33,095 nt of DNA from Caldifarciminota bacterium (lineage in GTDB: Bacteria > Hydrothermota > Hydrothermia > UBA1063 > CAJXJZ01): assembly GCA_026986775.1 (NCBI GenBank), contig JALSNX010000021.1, positions 1 through 33,095 of the forward strand. The letters are read 5' to 3'. The position numbers were made by a program, and so were the translations under genes. Position 1 is the first letter of the stretch; the number at the start of each line of letters is the position of its first letter. Positions 30,844-33,095 of this stretch are shown here, in pieces. Below the pieces are notes generated by a model, which saw only the letters and a list, made by a program, of their open reading frames with translations, was not told the DNA's origin and did no database searches.

Positions 30844-32700
30844 ATGGGCGAAATGACAGTGCAGCTCCTTGATAAATTCTCAGATTTTAGAGATGTCGAA
30901 GATCTGGCACACTCTATCATAAGGTATCTTGTTGAAAGGTCTTTTACCAAAAAAGTGGCTATATTTATATTGAAACCCAATGGTTCAATAAGACTTGAGG
31001 TTTCACAGGGGTATGATGAAGGCGAGTTAAATAAATTCAGGCATATAGCAGAACATCTCTATGAACAGCTTGAAGTTGGAACCGATGTGCTTATTCCCAT
31101 AAAGGGGGTTGGATTCGTAACTGCTGTTATAGTTATTGACAATCAGAGGGCTTTGAGAAAATCTGAGTTTAAAACCATCCTTTCCTTCCTTCCCCAGCTT
31201 GTTGATTATTATATTTTAAAGGAATCTGTTTATCAGGACCCTCTTACTGGTCTTCCCAATCTCCACTACCTTAAACTCAGGACAGATGAGCAGTTGCATA
31301 GATTTTATAGGTACGAGGAAGATTTTTCTCTTGCTCTTGTTGAGATAGCCGGTTATGAGGAGATTGTGGGTACATATGGGGCACAGTTTGCCGAGAAGCT
31401 TGTGGTTAAAGTGGCAGAGGTACTTAAAAAAGTATTAAGAAGAAGCGATCTTCTTGCAAGGTATTCTTCTTCAACCTTTGCAATACTTATGCCCCATACC
31501 GGTGCTGAAGGAATAAAGACCTTCGCGGACAGATTGCGTTCTACCATGAAATTTCACACCTTTCAGGTAATGGGCAAAAGCATTGATATTGATGTTAATA
31601 TTGGAGTGACATCCAGTAAGGTTGAGAATTTTAAAGATGTGGAAGAGATATTCATAAAAGCTGAACAGTCTCTGAACAGGGCGCGGGAGGGTGGAAAAGG
31701 TTACCTCACACCAGGTGCCTCGGGTAGAGCAAAGGTTATCGTTGGCGAAAAAGAAATCATAGGTAATTCCAAAGCCATAAAGAGGGTTAAGGATGCCATA
31801 ATAGTTGCTGCCCAGAATGACCTGCCTGTGTTGATTCTTGGAGAGACTGGAACAGGAAAGGAACTTGTGGCGAGAAAAATTCACGAACTTTCTGCAAGAA
31901 GACTGGCACCCTTCATTGTTATAGACTGTGGTGCCATTCCAGAGACGCTTCTTGAATCGGAGCTCTTTGGCCATGAAAGAGGTGCTTTTACAGGGGCCAT
32001 TTCCAGAAAGAGGGGATTATTTGAAATAGCACATGGTGGAACGATATTTCTTGATGAGGTGGAGGCAACCTCTTTAGCCATGCAGGCAAAGCTTTTGAGG
32101 GTTCTTGAGGAAAAGACAATACGGAGAGTCGGGGGGACAGAGCCCATTCAGGTGGATATAAGAATTATAGCGGCATCCAATATGAGTCTTGAAAAAATGA
32201 TAAAAGAAGGAAGGTTTAGAAAAGACCTATTCTTCAGACTGGCAGGTATAACCATAGAACTTCCGCCTTTGTGGGAGAGGAAGACGGATATTCCATTGCT
32301 TGTTGATTACTTTGTGAAGAGAGCAGCTATAAAGATGGGTAAGCGTATTCCTGGTGTTAGCAAGAAGGTGATGGATTCCTTTATGCTCTATAAGTGGCCG
32401 GGAAACATAAGAGAACTGGAACATGAGATTGAAAGAGCTGTTGCCTTCTGTAATGATGGAGAGAAACTCCAGTTCAGGCATCTTTCAGATAGAATAAAGA
32501 AGAAACTCATGCAGGGAACGAATTTAAAGGCAATGGTAGAGGATTTTGAGAGAAACATAATTGTAGAGACCCTTGAAGAAACTGGCTGGAATGAAAAGCA
32601 GGCGGCAAGACGGCTTGGAGTTGCCAGAACAACACTCCTGTCGAAAATTAAAAAATACGGCATTACCATACCCAAATCGTTCAAAAAACAAACATCATAA
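30844..32700 (+). CDS. Sigma-54-dependent activator with GAF-like and degenerate GGDEF domains
   Basis: 618 aa. Residues about 1-125 look like a GAF-type sensor. Residues 130-290 are GGDEF-like: DPLTGLPN (132-139) is kept, but the signature GG(D/E)EF is SSSTF (208-212), so it should not make c-di-GMP. An AAA+ sigma-54 activator domain (about 300-530) has Walker A GETGTGKE (333-340), the sigma-54 contact loop GAFTGA (380-385), Walker B GGTIFLDE (398-405) and FRKDLFFRL (458-466). A Fis-type helix-turn-helix lies at about 565-607 (NEKQAARRLGVARTTL). All parts needed to open sigma-54 promoters are intact. No phosphoreceiver domain is present. The start has no Shine-Dalgarno; ATG 30853 is a close alternative. 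A sigma-54 promoter follows downstream. Confidence 0.94.
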   Translation: MGEMTVQLLDKFSDFRDVEDLAHSIIRYLVERSFTKKVAIFILKPNGSIRLEVSQGYDEGELNKFRHIAEHLYEQLEVGTDVLIPIKGVGFVTAVIVIDNQRALRKSEFKTILSFLPQLVDYYILKESVYQDPLTGLPNLHYLKLRTDEQLHRFYRYEEDFSLALVEIAGYEEIVGTYGAQFAEKLVVKVAEVLKKVLRRSDLLARYSSSTFAILMPHTGAEGIKTFADRLRSTMKFHTFQVMGKSIDIDVNIGVTSSKVENFKDVEEIFIKAEQSLNRAREGGKGYLTPGASGRAKVIVGEKEIIGNSKAIKRVKDAIIVAAQNDLPVLILGETGTGKELVARKIHELSARRLAPFIVIDCGAIPETLLESELFGHERGAFTGAISRKRGLFEIAHGGTIFLDEVEATSLAMQAKLLRVLEEKTIRRVGGTEPIQVDIRIIAASNMSLEKMIKEGRFRKDLFFRLAGITIELPPLWERKTDIPLLVDYFVKRAAIKMGKRIPGVSKKVMDSFMLYKWPGNIRELEHEIERAVAFCNDGEKLQFRHLSDRIKKKLMQGTNLKAMVEDFERNIIVETLEETGWNEKQAARRLGVARTTLLSKIKKYGITIPKSFKKQTS

Positions 32701-32738
32701 CTCCAAGTATATCAATAAATTGCAAAACCGTTGCCAGA

Positions 32739-32757
32739 GTGTCCAGATTTTCGACAC
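32739..32757. promoter_or_regulatory. Possible activator site (inverted repeat)
   Basis: GTGTC (32739-32743) and GACAC (32753-32757) are separated by 9 bp. The centre lies about 147 bp upstream of the predicted sigma-54 start, within the usual range for enhancer sites of such activators. Another GTGTC is at 32836-32840. The arms are short, so this is weak. No clear terminator for the activator gene was seen in 32701-32800. Confidence 0.25.
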
Positions 32758-32800
32758 CTTGGGTCCTGTATGTTATTATTGACTGGATTCTCGTAACTTT

Positions 32801-32829
32801 TTGCATACTAATACTTTATATTATATACT
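32801..32829 (+). promoter_or_regulatory. Weak sigma-70-like promoter upstream of the secreted-protein gene
   Basis: TTGCAT (32801-32806), a 17-bp spacer and TATACT (32824-32829). It is an alternative or additional promoter to the sigma-54 site downstream. The region is AT-rich, so chance matches are likely. Confidence 0.3.
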
Positions 32830-32869
32830 CTTTGCGTGTCAAAGGTTGTGCTCAGCGCTTCAAAAAAAC

Positions 32870-32885
32870 TGGCATTAAAATTGCA
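32870..32885 (+). promoter_or_regulatory. Sigma-54 (-24/-12) promoter
   Basis: TGGCATT-AAAA-TTGCA, with the invariant GG (32871-32872) and GC (32883-32884) exactly 12 bp apart; the consensus is TGGCACG-N4-TTGCW. The predicted start at about 32895 leaves a 17-nt leader carrying GGAGG before ATG 32912. The adjacent upstream gene encodes an intact sigma-54 activator. Confidence 0.75.
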
Positions 32886-32911
32886 GTATTGTAGGCAAAA
32901 GGAGGTTTTTT

Positions 32912-33095
32912 ATGGGATTTATTTCAATCTTCCTCGCTATCGGAATTTTGCAGGGAAGCACAACAATCCTTCAGGAAAATATGACGAACTTTCCGAGTGG
33001 GTGGGAGGTTCATGGTGATTGGGTAAAGAGCAGTACGAGATATCATTCAGGGAGTTATTCAGCTAAGACATTCAGTGGAGGTGCATATTCCAACT
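32912..33095 (+). CDS. Secreted protein, 5' part only (runs off right edge)
   Basis: ATG 32912 with AAAGGAGG about 6 nt upstream; the frame is open for 61 codons to the window end. A short signal peptide (MGFISIFLAIGILQG) is followed by ENMTNFPSGWEVHGDWVKSS and HSGSYSAKTFSG. This pattern (FPxGWxxxG..W......HSGSYSA) is typical of jelly-roll or 'choice-of-anchor' adhesion and binding domains of large extracellular proteins. Function cannot be fixed from 61 residues. It is probably under sigma-54 control. Confidence 0.75.
   Translation, partial: MGFISIFLAIGILQGSTTILQENMTNFPSGWEVHGDWVKSSTRYHSGSYSAKTFSGGAYSN

Noticed and set aside
1-33095. CRISPR array, insertion sequence, prophage or toxin-antitoxin pair
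   Set aside because: No spaced direct repeats of CRISPR type, transposase, integrase or small paired genes were found. The genes are mostly core functions.

Overview
The window looks like chromosomal DNA from a diderm bacterium with moderate-to-low GC. It carries a Kdo-activating enzyme (LPS), an outer-membrane-barrel-like protein, a complete-looking division and cell wall (dcw) cluster with a meso-diaminopimelate type MurE, and secreted proteins with signal peptides, one of which ends in a Por-type sorting domain. Together with RNase HIII, many Lys/Glu/Ile-rich proteins and tight gene packing, this suggests an anaerobic or thermophilic lineage such as candidate division WOR-3/Stahlbacteria or Hydrothermae. 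That placement is an inference; no phylogeny was run.

Layout. (1) Bases 1-473 hold the 5' part of an unrecognised minus-strand gene with its own promoter. (2) Bases 568-4045 hold a minus-strand unit that reads promoter, tRNA-Asp, outer-membrane-barrel-like protein, kdsB, a PilT-like ATPase that has lost its nucleotide-binding motifs, and a threonine synthase homologue. (3) pgk lies alone on the plus strand (4219-5397) and ends in a hairpin terminator. (4) Bases 5419-11965 hold a minus-strand unit with a TTGATT-N17-TATAAT promoter: three tandem paralogous amidohydrolases (the promoter-proximal one has lost metal ligands), a secreted M14 zinc carboxypeptidase and RNase HIII. (5) Bases 12031-28537 hold the dcw operon, read leftwards: mraZ, rsmH, ftsL, ftsI, murE, murF, mraY, murD, ftsW, murG, murC, murB, ftsA, ftsZ, then a radical SAM gene that lacks a normal start codon. 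No ddl or ftsQ/divIB is present. A TTGACA-N17-TAAACT promoter and three 10-bp-spaced TGGG-like boxes precede mraZ. Three TTTTCCACA boxes lie between that promoter and truA. (6) gcvT, a DUF3467 gene and truA form a short minus-strand operon. (7) On the plus strand a sigma-54 activator with a GAF-like region, a degenerate GGDEF domain, AAA+ and Fis domains is followed by a close match to a -24/-12 promoter and the start of a secreted-protein gene that runs off the right edge.

How the genes work together: the dcw genes supply the cytoplasmic and lipid-linked steps of peptidoglycan synthesis (MurB-F, MraY, MurG) and the division machinery (FtsA, FtsZ, FtsW, FtsI, FtsL), probably under MraZ control. 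KdsB and the barrel protein serve the outer membrane. The M14 peptidase and amidohydrolases may process peptides. The right-edge regulator and sigma-54 promoter form a plausible local activation circuit for a secreted product. No insertion sequence, CRISPR array or phage gene was seen. No gap between genes exceeds about 220 bases.
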